A stretch of 64,000 bases of DNA, taken from assembly GCF_039543565.1 (NCBI RefSeq), contig NZ_BAABJZ010000003.1, forward strand, positions 124,001 through 188,000, written 5' to 3'. The translations under genes were made by a program, and so were the position numbers. Origin of the DNA: Ferrimonas pelagia (GTDB lineage: Bacteria; Pseudomonadota; Gammaproteobacteria; Enterobacterales; Shewanellaceae). The notes beneath the pieces are model-generated. The model did not search any database. It was not told the origin of the DNA and worked only from the letters and a program-made list of their open reading frames with translations. Positions 1 through 7,984 of the stretch are shown here, piece by piece (the stretch's first letter is position 1; each line of letters starts with the position of its first letter).

Positions 1-960
1 AAACAGCCCACCGCTGTGCTCGGCGCCGTAGATCCGGCCCATGCTGAGACTGCCCAGCCCTTGCAGTGACGCAACTGACTGCAGCGCATTGCCGTCCGTC
101 GCCATGCGGAACAAGCCCAAGTCAGTGCTGGCGTACAGGGTCTTTGTCACCATATCCACCGCCAGGCCACGCACCGGACTGTCGCTGCCGATCAACTCGC
201 CCTGACCCAACCCCGCTTGCTCGTATACCGCGTTGCGCGTCGCCGGATATCGAACGATCCCGGCGTCACTGCCAACAAACAGTTCACCCTGGAAATAGCT
301 CATGCCCAAACGTGCGCCAGGCTCTGCGCTCAGTGGGCGCCGATCAAACAGGGAGAGGGTGTCGGTATTGGTGTTGTAAGCCAGGATCGCATCATCATCG
401 CCGGCACAGACCGAGAAATAGAGGAAACGACCGGATGGGGTGAAGGTCATGGCGCAGATCCCCTCCCCGTCGCTGACGTTCGCCTCGGGCACCAGCGCCA
501 GGATCTCGGCAGCATCGATGGTTGCGGTCAATGACTCATTGATGTCGCGGATCTCAATGGCCAGCGCCTGACCATCGGCCGCCGCATAGCTGCCCGCCAC
601 CTGTGCGGCCGCCACCCAGTCACTCTGGCCGGTCTCAAATGCCCAGTCGCTCAGGCCGATCCCCGCTTCACCCGGAGGTGGCGTCGGACCGGGGCCAGGG
701 CCGGGCTCGCCGTCTTCACAGTCGTCTCCGTCGCATTCTGGCGGTAACGGCTTTCCGGTCTCGCAATCGTAAGCGGTTTCGTCGCAATCGACCGGCGGCA
801 GCGGCACAACCGCTTCACAATCTCCCTCCGGGCAGAGATCGATTTTGTCATTGTCATCGCTGCTGCCACAGGCGGTCAGCATCATGCCGGCACTGAGCCA
901 TAGGGCCGTGCGAATGGCTTTGGTTAGCCGATGGGGTATCGGGGCGTGTGCAATATCCAT
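1..960 (-). CDS. Lipoprotein with beta-propeller-like module (partial, C-terminus off the left edge)
   Basis: The frame is open from an ATG at 960 to the window edge, about 320 codons. The N-terminus is a lipoprotein signal with lipobox LTAC, followed by an acidic linker with repeated Asp-Cys pairs and PLPP motifs, then a Gly/Pro stretch. The remaining region closely resembles residues about 185-400 of the exported protein at 4238-7795: both contain AILAYN, an LSLF segment and an LGMS-x-x-QG motif, which looks like a beta-propeller or quinoprotein-like fold. Unlike that protein it lacks the N-terminal jelly-roll and is membrane-anchored instead. It lies 443 bp downstream of glucokinase on the same strand but behind glk's terminator, so it is probably a separate unit. 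The function is unknown; surface glycan binding is an inference from the neighbourhood. Confidence 0.8.
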   Translation of the reverse strand, partial: MDIAHAPIPHRLTKAIRTALWLSAGMMLTACGSSDDNDKIDLCPEGDCEAVVPLPPVDCDETAYDCETGKPLPPECDGDDCEDGEPGPGPGPTPPPGEAGIGLSDWAFETGQSDWVAAAQVAGSYAAADGQALAIEIRDINESLTATIDAAEILALVPEANVSDGEGICAMTFTPSGRFLYFSVCAGDDDAILAYNTNTDTLSLFDRRPLSAEPGARLGMSYFQGELFVGSDAGIVRYPATRNAVYEQAGLGQGELIGSDSPVRGLAVDMVTKTLYASTDLGLFRMATDGNALQSVASLQGLGSLSMGRIYGAEHSGGLF

Positions 961-1356
961 ACTTCTTTAGGGAACCTTGTCTTATTATTTTGCGCTGTTG
1001 GAATGTTCAGCCGCGTCACCGTGAGCCGCATTCCTTGTGTTTTTTCGACATTCGATATACCCGCACCGCACCATTAAACTCACCGTCCTCTTATTGGGTC
1101 GGTTGAGCACCATTAAAGCGGTGCGAAAGGTACATTTCGCCCAGTTAAAGTAACCGACTGGAACAACGCGAGCCAAGTTTAAAAAATCCAATTCGTTAAT
1201 AATTTACGACATTTACACAAAGTGAGATCTCGCGCCAACTTACAAGTCCCCATTGAAAGTCTACTCACTCCCGGTCGCAAGGCCGCCACCCTCGCAACAA
1301 ACTCAGCGCGCCACTCTGCCACAAGCCGGACAGACGCAGAGCGAATCAATAGATAC
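961..1356. other. Intergenic region, upstream of the lipoprotein at 1-960
   Basis: No gene is visible in this roughly 400-bp stretch. It must carry the promoter of the minus-strand lipoprotein. GCACCATTAAA occurs twice in direct orientation (1068-1078 and 1107-1117), and CGCACCG (1062-1068) is complementary to CGGTGCG (1119-1125), so the block at 1062-1125 may be a protein-binding site or a leader hairpin. Short frames here show no ribosome-binding site. Confidence 0.5.
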
Positions 1357-1388
1357 AAAAAAGGCAAAGCCGAAGCTTTGCCTTTTTC
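1357..1388 (-). terminator. Intrinsic terminator of glk
   Basis: A perfect 10-bp stem (1361-1370 with 1375-1384) encloses the tetraloop TTCG as read on the minus strand, and it is followed by a run of T. It sits 20 bp past the glk stop codon. A/T runs on both sides could make it act in both directions. Confidence 0.9.
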
Positions 1389-1403
1389 AACAGTGACAGT
1401 GCG

Positions 1404-2375
1404 TTAGCCGTGATCAAAGAACCAGGCCGCCGAGCCCATCAATGCGGTATCGCTTTTCAGTGCCAACGAGACCGGCACCGGATCCAGATATCCGGTCATG
1501 ACCCCTTTGTGGCCAAAGGCCTGAGTAAAGTCGCTCTGCTGCAGAAAGTCCTTGATGCGCGGCAAAATGCCGCCCCCCAGATACGCCCCGCCCAGCGCGC
1601 CTTGGGCCAACACCATATCGGCCGTCACGCTGCCGAGCCAGCGGCAAAACTCTCGCAGGGTCTCCAGCGCCAGCGGATCGTTGCCGCTTTGGGCCGCGGC
1701 GGTGATCTCCGGCGGGGTTTCCAAATGCGCGTCCATCGACAGCAAAATGCCCATGGCCCGGTACAGATTGACCAGACCATTGCCACACAGCACGGTTTCC
1801 ACCGAGACGTGGGCAAAACGACGACGCAGGATCTCAATCAAGGCCGCCTGACGCTCATTGGTCGCCGCCAGACTGATGTGGCCGCCTTCACAGGCGATGG
1901 GCTGCCACTTGTCGCCGCGAGGGCTTAGGGATGCGACGCCAAAACCGGTACCCGGGCCGAGCACCACCATAGGGGCACCTTTGGCGCTGTCACCCGGCTT
2001 GACGGTTTGCAACTGATCGTCCGGCAGCAGGGGAATGCTGTAAGCGTACGCCACAAAATCGTTGATCACATTCAGCTTAGGCAGCCCCAAGTGACCGCGC
2101 ATATCGCAGATATTAGCGTGCCAGTTGAGGTTAGTCAGCGATACCGTCTCCGCGCCAACCGGCCCGGCGACCGCCAAACAGGCGCCATCCAATTCGATGC
2201 CTGCCGGCAAGGTGCTCATGTAATGACGCACAACCTGCTCGAGCGAAGCAAAATCCCGGCTAGGAAAGTGGTTCACATGCTCGATGGCGATCTCGCCAGC
2301 CACTTTATGTGCCAACGCAAAGCGGGCATTGGTGCCACCAATATCAGCGACGATGATGTGTTTATGCTGTTCCAT
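1404..2375 (-). CDS. glk: Glucokinase
   Basis: ATP-dependent cytoplasmic glucokinase (glucose to glucose-6-phosphate). The 323 residues match the usual length of the bacterial Glk family. Visible motifs are the phosphate-binding DIGGTNARF at residues 11-19, INDF containing the probable catalytic base Asp106, the LGPGTGFGVA loop, the glucose-binding CEGGH segment, and a C-terminal LGGAYLGGG glycine-rich loop. The start ATG follows TTGGAATACT. It lies 67 bp downstream of a sugar-porter gene on the same strand with a 10-bp hairpin between them, so the two probably form one operon in which imported glucose is trapped at once. The upstream GH3 array would be the glucose source. Confidence 0.95.
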   Translation of the reverse strand: MEQHKHIIVADIGGTNARFALAHKVAGEIAIEHVNHFPSRDFASLEQVVRHYMSTLPAGIELDGACLAVAGPVGAETVSLTNLNWHANICDMRGHLGLPKLNVINDFVAYAYSIPLLPDDQLQTVKPGDSAKGAPMVVLGPGTGFGVASLSPRGDKWQPIACEGGHISLAATNERQAALIEILRRRFAHVSVETVLCGNGLVNLYRAMGILLSMDAHLETPPEITAAAQSGNDPLALETLREFCRWLGSVTADMVLAQGALGGAYLGGGILPRIKDFLQQSDFTQAFGHKGVMTGYLDPVPVSLALKSDTALMGSAAWFFDHG

Positions 2376-2409
2376 AGTATTCCAACTTAATGACCAGCCA
2401 ATGATGTCA

Positions 2410-2435
2410 CGGCGGAGCGCCTAGACGCTCCGCCG
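2410..2435 (-). repeat. Intercistronic hairpin between the MFS gene and glk
   Basis: CGGCGGAGCG (2410-2419) and CGCTCCGCCG (2426-2435) form a perfect 10-bp GC-rich stem with a 6-nt loop. There is no T-run on the minus-strand exit side, so a classical terminator is unlikely. An mRNA-stabilising or partial-attenuation role is possible. Confidence 0.7.
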
Positions 2436-2442
2436 TCGTGCA

Positions 2443-3885
2443 TCAGCTGTCGGTCATTTTTTCCAATTCGATGCCTTTGGTTTCCTTGACGAACTTGAAG
2501 ACAAACAAGAACGCAGCAAAGGAGAAGAAGGCATAAACGCTGTAGCTCATGGCCAAACCCAGACCCGCCAACATCACAGGGAAGCTCATGGTGATCAGGA
2601 AGTTCGCCACCCACTGAGCCAAACCTGCGACCGCCAGGCCGGTACCGCGGATCTGGTTGGGGAACATCTCACCCAACATCACCCACATGACCGGACCCCA
2701 GGTCATATTGAACAAGAATACGTATGCATTGGCCGCGACCAGCGCCAGCACGCCGTTGTCGCCCAGGATCAAGGTGCCGTCGGCCGCCACCTCGGACACG
2801 CCAAAGACGTAGGCCAAAATAGCCAGCATGATCCCCATGCCGATCCCGCCAACGTACAAGAATGGCTTACGGCCGATGCGATCGACGTAGGCGATGGTGA
2901 TGATACAGGCAACAATCGACACCATAGGACCTAGGATGTTGATCAACAGGGCGTCCTGCTCGGAGAAACCGGCGGATTGCCACATCACGGCACCGTAGTA
3001 CATCACCACGTTAATACCAACCAGCTGCTGCAGCATGGCCAGACCGATCCCGATCCAGACCACTTTCTTCACCTTGCCTGCACCATCGAGCAGATCACGG
3101 AAGGTGGTTTTGTGATGATCGGACGCCAGGGAAGCCTCGATCTCATCCACCTTCTTCTTGCCGGTGACCTTGCCGTACAGCTTAGCCAGCACGCCTTCGG
3201 CCTGCTGCTTGCGCTGCATCGCCATCAGATAGCGTGGGCTTTCCGGGATCAACAACAGGCCGACAAAGAACAGGGCCGCTGGGATCATCTCCATCCAGAA
3301 CATCCAGCGCCAGGCTAGGATATCCATCCACAAGGTGGCGGTAGAGCCGCCAGCGTAGGAGGCCAGGATGTAGTTATTCAAAAACGCAGCAAACAGGCCC
3401 AAGACGATGGCCACCTGCTGGATCGAGGTCAGGGTACCGCGATAGCGTGCTGGGGCCACTTCGGAGATGTACGCCGGGGTCATCACCGACGCCGCACCAA
3501 CGGCAAGACCGCCCAGGATCCGGAAAAACACAAACTGCATGGAGCTTTGTGCGGCACCCGAGCCATAAGCACTGATCAAGAAAAACAGCGCCGCGGCGAT
3601 CAGCAAGGTTTTGCGGCCGTAGGTATCGGCCAAACGCCCGGCAAAGAACGCACCGAAGGCGCAACCAAGCAGCATGGAAGCCACGTTAAAACCGGTACCG
3701 ATGTCGTCCGCGCCAAAGGCCTGACTCAAGCCATCGATGGTGCCGTTGATCACGCCACTGTCGAAGCCAAACAGAAAACCACCAAGCGCGGCGATACAGC
3801 TGATCAGAACGATGAAAAGGGTATTTTCTTCCTTTTCAACCTGAGTTTGAGAGAGGGGGCCGTTCGCGGCCTGCTGAAGGGTCAA
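2443..3885 (-). CDS. Sugar porter family MFS transporter (probable glucose/xylose:H+ symporter)
   Basis: A 480-residue inner-membrane protein with twelve predicted hydrophobic segments. Sugar-porter signatures are present: GFLFGFDSGVING in the first helix, GRLADTYGRKTLL in loop 2-3, PESPRYL after helix 6, and DRIGRKPF in loop 8-9. It would import a monosaccharide with protons. Its place directly before glk suggests glucose, although close relatives also carry xylose or galactose. I chose the TTG start at 3883-3885 because GGAG lies 8 nt before it and no in-frame ATG fits. The TTG overlaps the stop codon of a 14-codon leader frame (3882-3926), which may couple translation. Confidence 0.88.
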   Translation of the reverse strand: MTLQQAANGPLSQTQVEKEENTLFIVLISCIAALGGFLFGFDSGVINGTIDGLSQAFGADDIGTGFNVASMLLGCAFGAFFAGRLADTYGRKTLLIAAALFFLISAYGSGAAQSSMQFVFFRILGGLAVGAASVMTPAYISEVAPARYRGTLTSIQQVAIVLGLFAAFLNNYILASYAGGSTATLWMDILAWRWMFWMEMIPAALFFVGLLLIPESPRYLMAMQRKQQAEGVLAKLYGKVTGKKKVDEIEASLASDHHKTTFRDLLDGAGKVKKVVWIGIGLAMLQQLVGINVVMYYGAVMWQSAGFSEQDALLINILGPMVSIVACIITIAYVDRIGRKPFLYVGGIGMGIMLAILAYVFGVSEVAADGTLILGDNGVLALVAANAYVFLFNMTWGPVMWVMLGEMFPNQIRGTGLAVAGLAQWVANFLITMSFPVMLAGLGLAMSYSVYAFFSFAAFLFVFKFVKETKGIELEKMTDS

Positions 3886-3926
3886 AGCGCTATCTCCAAG
3901 AGATTATTGTAGTAATTAACCGTCAT
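3882..3926 (-). CDS. Possible 14-codon leader peptide before the sugar porter
   Basis: An ATG frame of 14 codons ends in a TGA that shares bases with the TTG start of the MFS gene (TTGA overlap), an arrangement typical of translational coupling. The peptide contains two Tyr and three Asn residues near its start. Its own ribosome-binding site is weak (GGCGGCCGCACT), so it may be fortuitous. Confidence 0.3.
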   Translation of the reverse strand: MTVNYYNNLLEIAL

Positions 3927-4194
3927 AGTGCGGCCGCCAATACTAGCCTTATTGATGCAATAACAACACTGTTAAACATCAAAAAAGGCGAGCCAAAGCA
4001 CAAATCTTTGCTGAGTTTCCTTTGTAGAGAAACCAGTGTTCTCAGTAGCAAACACAGCAGCGCAGTAAGGACATACTTTGCCGTAGCGTAGCGCTGACAA
4101 GGCGCCGTTCAGGCCATCACACGGCACCGCCGATCCCTCCACGCTTAGGCCGTCACACACAAAGTTTACGTTTCACTACCACGCCATTAACGCG
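3927..4194. other. Intergenic region upstream of the MFS-glk operon
   Basis: No protein frame here is credible. The region should hold the promoter of the minus-strand MFS-glk unit, since a terminator for the preceding gene lies just beyond it. I cannot assign a confident -35/-10 pair or operator. Confidence 0.45.
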
Positions 4195-4217
4195 AAAAGG
4201 GATCCCGTAGGATCCCC
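4195..4217 (-). terminator. Terminator of the 1185-residue exported protein gene
   Basis: A 7-bp perfect stem GGGATCC/GGATCCC (4199-4205 with 4210-4216) with a 4-nt loop is followed on the minus strand by TTTT. It lies about 20 bp after the stop codon. Confidence 0.8.
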
Positions 4218-4237
4218 GTCATCGTCTGGCAATGGGA

Positions 4238-7200
4238 TTAACGCTGCTTCATCAGCGTCAGCTCCTCAATGAGCACCCGCTCCACCTCACTGCCGGGCTG
4301 CTCAGCACGGCGCATTCTCAGGAGCAGCTGGTAGTGCGCATCTTGCGGTTGCTTACGCAGTTCAAACCGGATCGGCCCATCCACTTCCGACTCGATACGT
4401 GCTAAGCGCTCATAGCGCCGAACCGTCTGCCCCGCTTCGTCCTTCACCAGTACCTGGATCTCAAACTCAGCGTCGTCCAGTGGTGCCGCCTGCAAACGTA
4501 ATTGGAACCGATAGCGCGTGCCATCCTGCTCCTTATCCACATAGAGATCACGACGGGCCCAATGCCAGCCTTGACTGTCGCTTGGCAGTTCAAAGCGCAG
4601 AGCCTGCTTTCCCGGAAGCTCTCCTTCCACCGGTTCGGTCAATTGGATCTGCTCCGAGGAGACGGTCCAATGCGCCAATCCCTGACTAAAATCGCCATTG
4701 CGCAGCTTGACCTCAGCCCCCAAACGCTCCACCGACAAATTGTCGAATAGGAAGCGGTGCGATTCGCCTCGTTGCTGGGCAACGAAGCACAAGCGCAGCG
4801 CATTGGCGTCCTTCGGCTTGATGGTCTCCAGCACAAACTCCAGTTGCGGGGTTTCGCCATCGAGCGGCTCGCTGCGCTGTCCGCTCGACTGTCCAACCCA
4901 CTGCAGGCGCAAGAAGGCTTGATCGGTTGCCATCCCATCCCGCAGCAAGCCGTTGGCGCGGATCCGATAGCGGGTTCGCGGCAGATCCGCCGCCAGCGAC
5001 AACGACTGGCAAACCGTCAACGCCCCCCGTTGCTCCGCCGAAGTGTGCAACTGCAGAGCGGGGCCGACCAAACCGGCTCCCTCGCCATCCACCACTGCGA
5101 TCCCGCTCGATGCCGACGTCGTCCATCCATCGAGATCTTGACTGAAATCTGGGTTGATGAAGCCTGGGCTCGCCGCGGTCACATCATTCAGTTCAAGCAG
5201 CTCCCCTTTGGGTTGCTCCACCCGAAAGTCCTTAAACGCGTGTGGGTTAACCACGTGAAAGGGACTCAACTGGTAGCCAAAGCTGATGGCTCGATCGTCG
5301 GGTGTTATCGCCACAACCCGGCGGGGCGTCAGCTGGGAGTAATGCAATCGCACGCTGCCGTCTGAGCTCAGCGCCAATTGAGGCTCGGCTCGGAAGTAAT
5401 CCTCTCGCAGCGGTGCCAGCGCGCCCGGTTGCAGCGCTTCCACCAGACCCCAGGCCCCGAGCCACAAGGACGCGAGTTCAGGAGCCTGCCCCTGTGCCGC
5501 CGACGGCTCAGCCCCGCGCCACAGCAACTGGATAGGCTCGCCATTTTCCCCCAGAGCTAAGGTTTGTCGACGGCCATCACGGTACGCTTGGTAGGCCCCC
5601 ACCACAGGTGGCATCAAGCCGTACTGACCCAGCCCAAGCACCAGGGAAAAGTCCGTCTGAGAGGAGCCCGTGCGCGCCGCTGACCGTTCTTGTCCTGGTG
5701 CTGCCGATGCGTCGCCAGCGCCAACCATTACGGAGAAATAGGGCAGCCCGGCAGCCTCTCCCTCCGCTTGCGCAATGGCGTAATAACGACGGCTCTGATC
5801 GATCTGTTCCGCCGCTTCGGCGAAATGACGCAACAGCGCCGAACGGCTCAGCACCGCTTCGAGCGACGTCATCGGTTGGCGCACCTCCTCGCCCAAGAGC
5901 CCCTCCGTCTCGCTGACAGCGGTTTTATCCCCCCGCGCGATCTGAGCCGCACCGAGCAAGGGATCGCGAGCGGCCATCAGCGCCCCATAGACGCTGCTGT
6001 GCTGTGCAACCTCAGGCTGAAATTCGATCTCCGCCTGCCGTACGCTCTGCCGGAGCCACTCTTGCACGCTGTTGAGGATCTCATTCTGCGGATAGTGTTG
6101 CGCCGCTTGATACAGTGCTGGCACCAGCAGTAGCCAAGGCGACTGCGCCTCGGGCGCGGCCATGTTCAGCCATTCAGCACCCTGTTCTCGCACACGCAGG
6201 GCCAAACGTTGCAACGCCACTTCGTGTTGCGGCTCAACGGAGAGTCGGTCGGCAGCGATCAAGATCAGCATGGCAGGCCCGATCAACGCTTTGTCGCTGG
6301 CGAAAGCCACATCGGCAGGCGCAGCGCTGACGACGTGAGCCAGCGCAATATATTGTTGCAGCTCATCACGCAGCCAATCATCAAAGCCCAAGCGCTGATC
6401 ATTGCCATCGGACAAGATCTTCGCTCCCCCATCCGCCAGCAGTAATCGACCATCCGCGGTCGCGGCCAGCGAGCTCAGAGCCGGATCATAGGGTAAGTAA
6501 GCACTCGCATTGAGCGCCTCGCCGCTGCGCAGTAAGGCCGTGGGAATGGTCAGGATCTCCGCCTGTGCCCCGTCATTCTGCAACAGATACAGGCCCCCCT
6601 GCCCCTCTGCACCATAGGTGCGGGCAAACGCAATATCACGCAGATCCCGGCCGTGCAGGATCTGGCTGACGACCCCATCGGCAAACGGACGCTGGTAAAG
6701 CGCCGTCGAGGTTTGCAGATAGAGGATCTGGGCGGGCATATCCACCGCCAAGCCCAAGATCCCCTCACCTTGCGACGGGATCTCATTGCGCCACAGCAGC
6801 TCTGCGGGCTGGCCGCTCGCCACTGCGTTAGGGCTGGCGTCCAAGGCCAGCACCCCCGACTGGGTGCCGACCAACAACTGGCCTTGATAGAAGCTCATGC
6901 CCAATTGGGGCTGCTCAGCACGATCGGTCAGCGTCAACCGGGCAAACAACGACAAGGCTTGGGTGTTGCTGTTGTACGCCAGGATCGCATCCTCTCGCCC
7001 CTCGCCGGTACAGATCCCAACAAACAGATGACGACCACTGCTCGACAGCGCCATGCCACACAGCCGACTCTCGTCGTCCGCTTCGGGCAGCACCTGGCGC
7101 AACTGATGGGCCTGCAACACGGCCAAAGAGGCCTGTCGAATGTCACGCAGCTCAATGCGGAGCTCCTGCGGATCCGCCACCGCATAGCTTCCCGCCAGCT

Positions 7201-7795
7201 GTGCCGTCGCCACCAGTCCAGCCCGGCCCTCAAACGGCCAACTGTCCAGTTGGGCCTGCGGCACGATGGCCGTCGCCTTAAGACCGCTGATCTGGACGTT
7301 ATCGATATGGGCCTGATGCTGCGGCTGATGTGAGTTGACCACAAAGCGAACGCGGGCGGTGCGGTTCGCCTCAAACCCTAACTGGAACTGCGAGCGCTGC
7401 CACGTTGAGTCTTGGGTGCTCTCGAGCTGCTGCCAAGGCCCACCATCAACCGACCATTCAACCCGCAGGCGATCCTCGCCGGACAGCGAAACCGCGCGGC
7501 GATCGTACGCCAGCGTCACCTGACGCAAGTTGGTCACATCCAGCGTTCGCACCATGCCAGCGCCCTCACGCAGTAGGGCACCCGTCGCTCCGTCAAACGC
7601 CGCTTCTGCCGAGCGCTGCGCCGGTGCGCGACCCGCTCTTCGCCAACCATTGCGGGCCAGTTCATGCTGCTCAAAATCGTCGGCAAAGAGCTCAGCCATT
7701 GCATCCGCGGCCTGCAAGGGCTGCCCATAACTGGCGGCATACAGCATGAACATCGCTGTCCATACACCTATCGTTCTCTTGCCCCGCTCCGTCAT
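4238..7795 (-). CDS. Large exported multidomain protein, unknown function, lectin-like ends
   Basis: An 1185-residue protein with an N-terminal signal peptide (hydrophobic stretch about residues 9-27). Residues about 35-175 form an all-beta module with the DNVQISG ending typical of jelly-roll carbohydrate-binding domains. Residues about 185-440 match the lipoprotein at 1-960 and look like a beta-propeller. A predominantly helical middle (about 470-780) has no motif I recognise. Two further CBM4/9-like modules begin near 880 (NPDFSQDLDGW) and 1035 (NGDFSQGLAHW). The start ATG follows AAAGGGG. It sits between a sulfatase and the glucose porter, so a role in binding or cutting the same polysaccharide is plausible. 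The helical part could be an unrecognised glycosidase, but no catalytic residues can be named. Confidence 0.75.
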   Translation of the reverse strand: MTERGKRTIGVWTAMFMLYAASYGQPLQAADAMAELFADDFEQHELARNGWRRAGRAPAQRSAEAAFDGATGALLREGAGMVRTLDVTNLRQVTLAYDRRAVSLSGEDRLRVEWSVDGGPWQQLESTQDSTWQRSQFQLGFEANRTARVRFVVNSHQPQHQAHIDNVQISGLKATAIVPQAQLDSWPFEGRAGLVATAQLAGSYAVADPQELRIELRDIRQASLAVLQAHQLRQVLPEADDESRLCGMALSSSGRHLFVGICTGEGREDAILAYNSNTQALSLFARLTLTDRAEQPQLGMSFYQGQLLVGTQSGVLALDASPNAVASGQPAELLWRNEIPSQGEGILGLAVDMPAQILYLQTSTALYQRPFADGVVSQILHGRDLRDIAFARTYGAEGQGGLYLLQNDGAQAEILTIPTALLRSGEALNASAYLPYDPALSSLAATADGRLLLADGGAKILSDGNDQRLGFDDWLRDELQQYIALAHVVSAAPADVAFASDKALIGPAMLILIAADRLSVEPQHEVALQRLALRVREQGAEWLNMAAPEAQSPWLLLVPALYQAAQHYPQNEILNSVQEWLRQSVRQAEIEFQPEVAQHSSVYGALMAARDPLLGAAQIARGDKTAVSETEGLLGEEVRQPMTSLEAVLSRSALLRHFAEAAEQIDQSRRYYAIAQAEGEAAGLPYFSVMVGAGDASAAPGQERSAARTGSSQTDFSLVLGLGQYGLMPPVVGAYQAYRDGRRQTLALGENGEPIQLLWRGAEPSAAQGQAPELASLWLGAWGLVEALQPGALAPLREDYFRAEPQLALSSDGSVRLHYSQLTPRRVVAITPDDRAISFGYQLSPFHVVNPHAFKDFRVEQPKGELLELNDVTAASPGFINPDFSQDLDGWTTSASSGIAVVDGEGAGLVGPALQLHTSAEQRGALTVCQSLSLAADLPRTRYRIRANGLLRDGMATDQAFLRLQWVGQSSGQRSEPLDGETPQLEFVLETIKPKDANALRLCFVAQQRGESHRFLFDNLSVERLGAEVKLRNGDFSQGLAHWTVSSEQIQLTEPVEGELPGKQALRFELPSDSQGWHWARRDLYVDKEQDGTRYRFQLRLQAAPLDDAEFEIQVLVKDEAGQTVRRYERLARIESEVDGPIRFELRKQPQDAHYQLLLRMRRAEQPGSEVERVLIEELTLMKQR

Positions 7796-7846
7796 AGCAG
7801 CCCCTTTGATTGTTTCTTATTCATTATTTTTACATTGGGTTTCAGC

Positions 7847-7883
7847 AACCGATGGCAAAAGGAGTGGCCCTTTGCCATCGGTT
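7847..7883. repeat. Perfect 13-bp inverted repeat upstream of the 1185-residue protein gene
   Basis: AACCGATGGCAAA (7847-7859) is mirrored by TTTGCCATCGGTT (7871-7883) across an 11-nt loop. It lies 52 bp before the start codon of the 4238-7795 gene and beyond the terminator of the sulfatase gene. No T-run follows, so it may be an operator or a 5'-UTR structure. Confidence 0.75.
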
Positions 7884-7914
7884 TCCACGGTTTCGTTCAA
7901 GTCACCGCAAAACC

Positions 7915-7940
7915 GAAAAAAGGGGCGCAAATGCGCCCCC
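7915..7940 (-). terminator. Terminator of the sulfatase gene at 7985-9682
   Basis: A GC-rich stem GGGGCGC/GCGCCCC (7922-7928 with 7933-7939) is followed on the minus strand by six T residues. It lies 45 bp after the sulfatase stop. Confidence 0.9.
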
Positions 7941-7984
7941 ACTGTCAGTGAAGTCCATCAGGTTTCATCAACCTGTGCGCTCAC

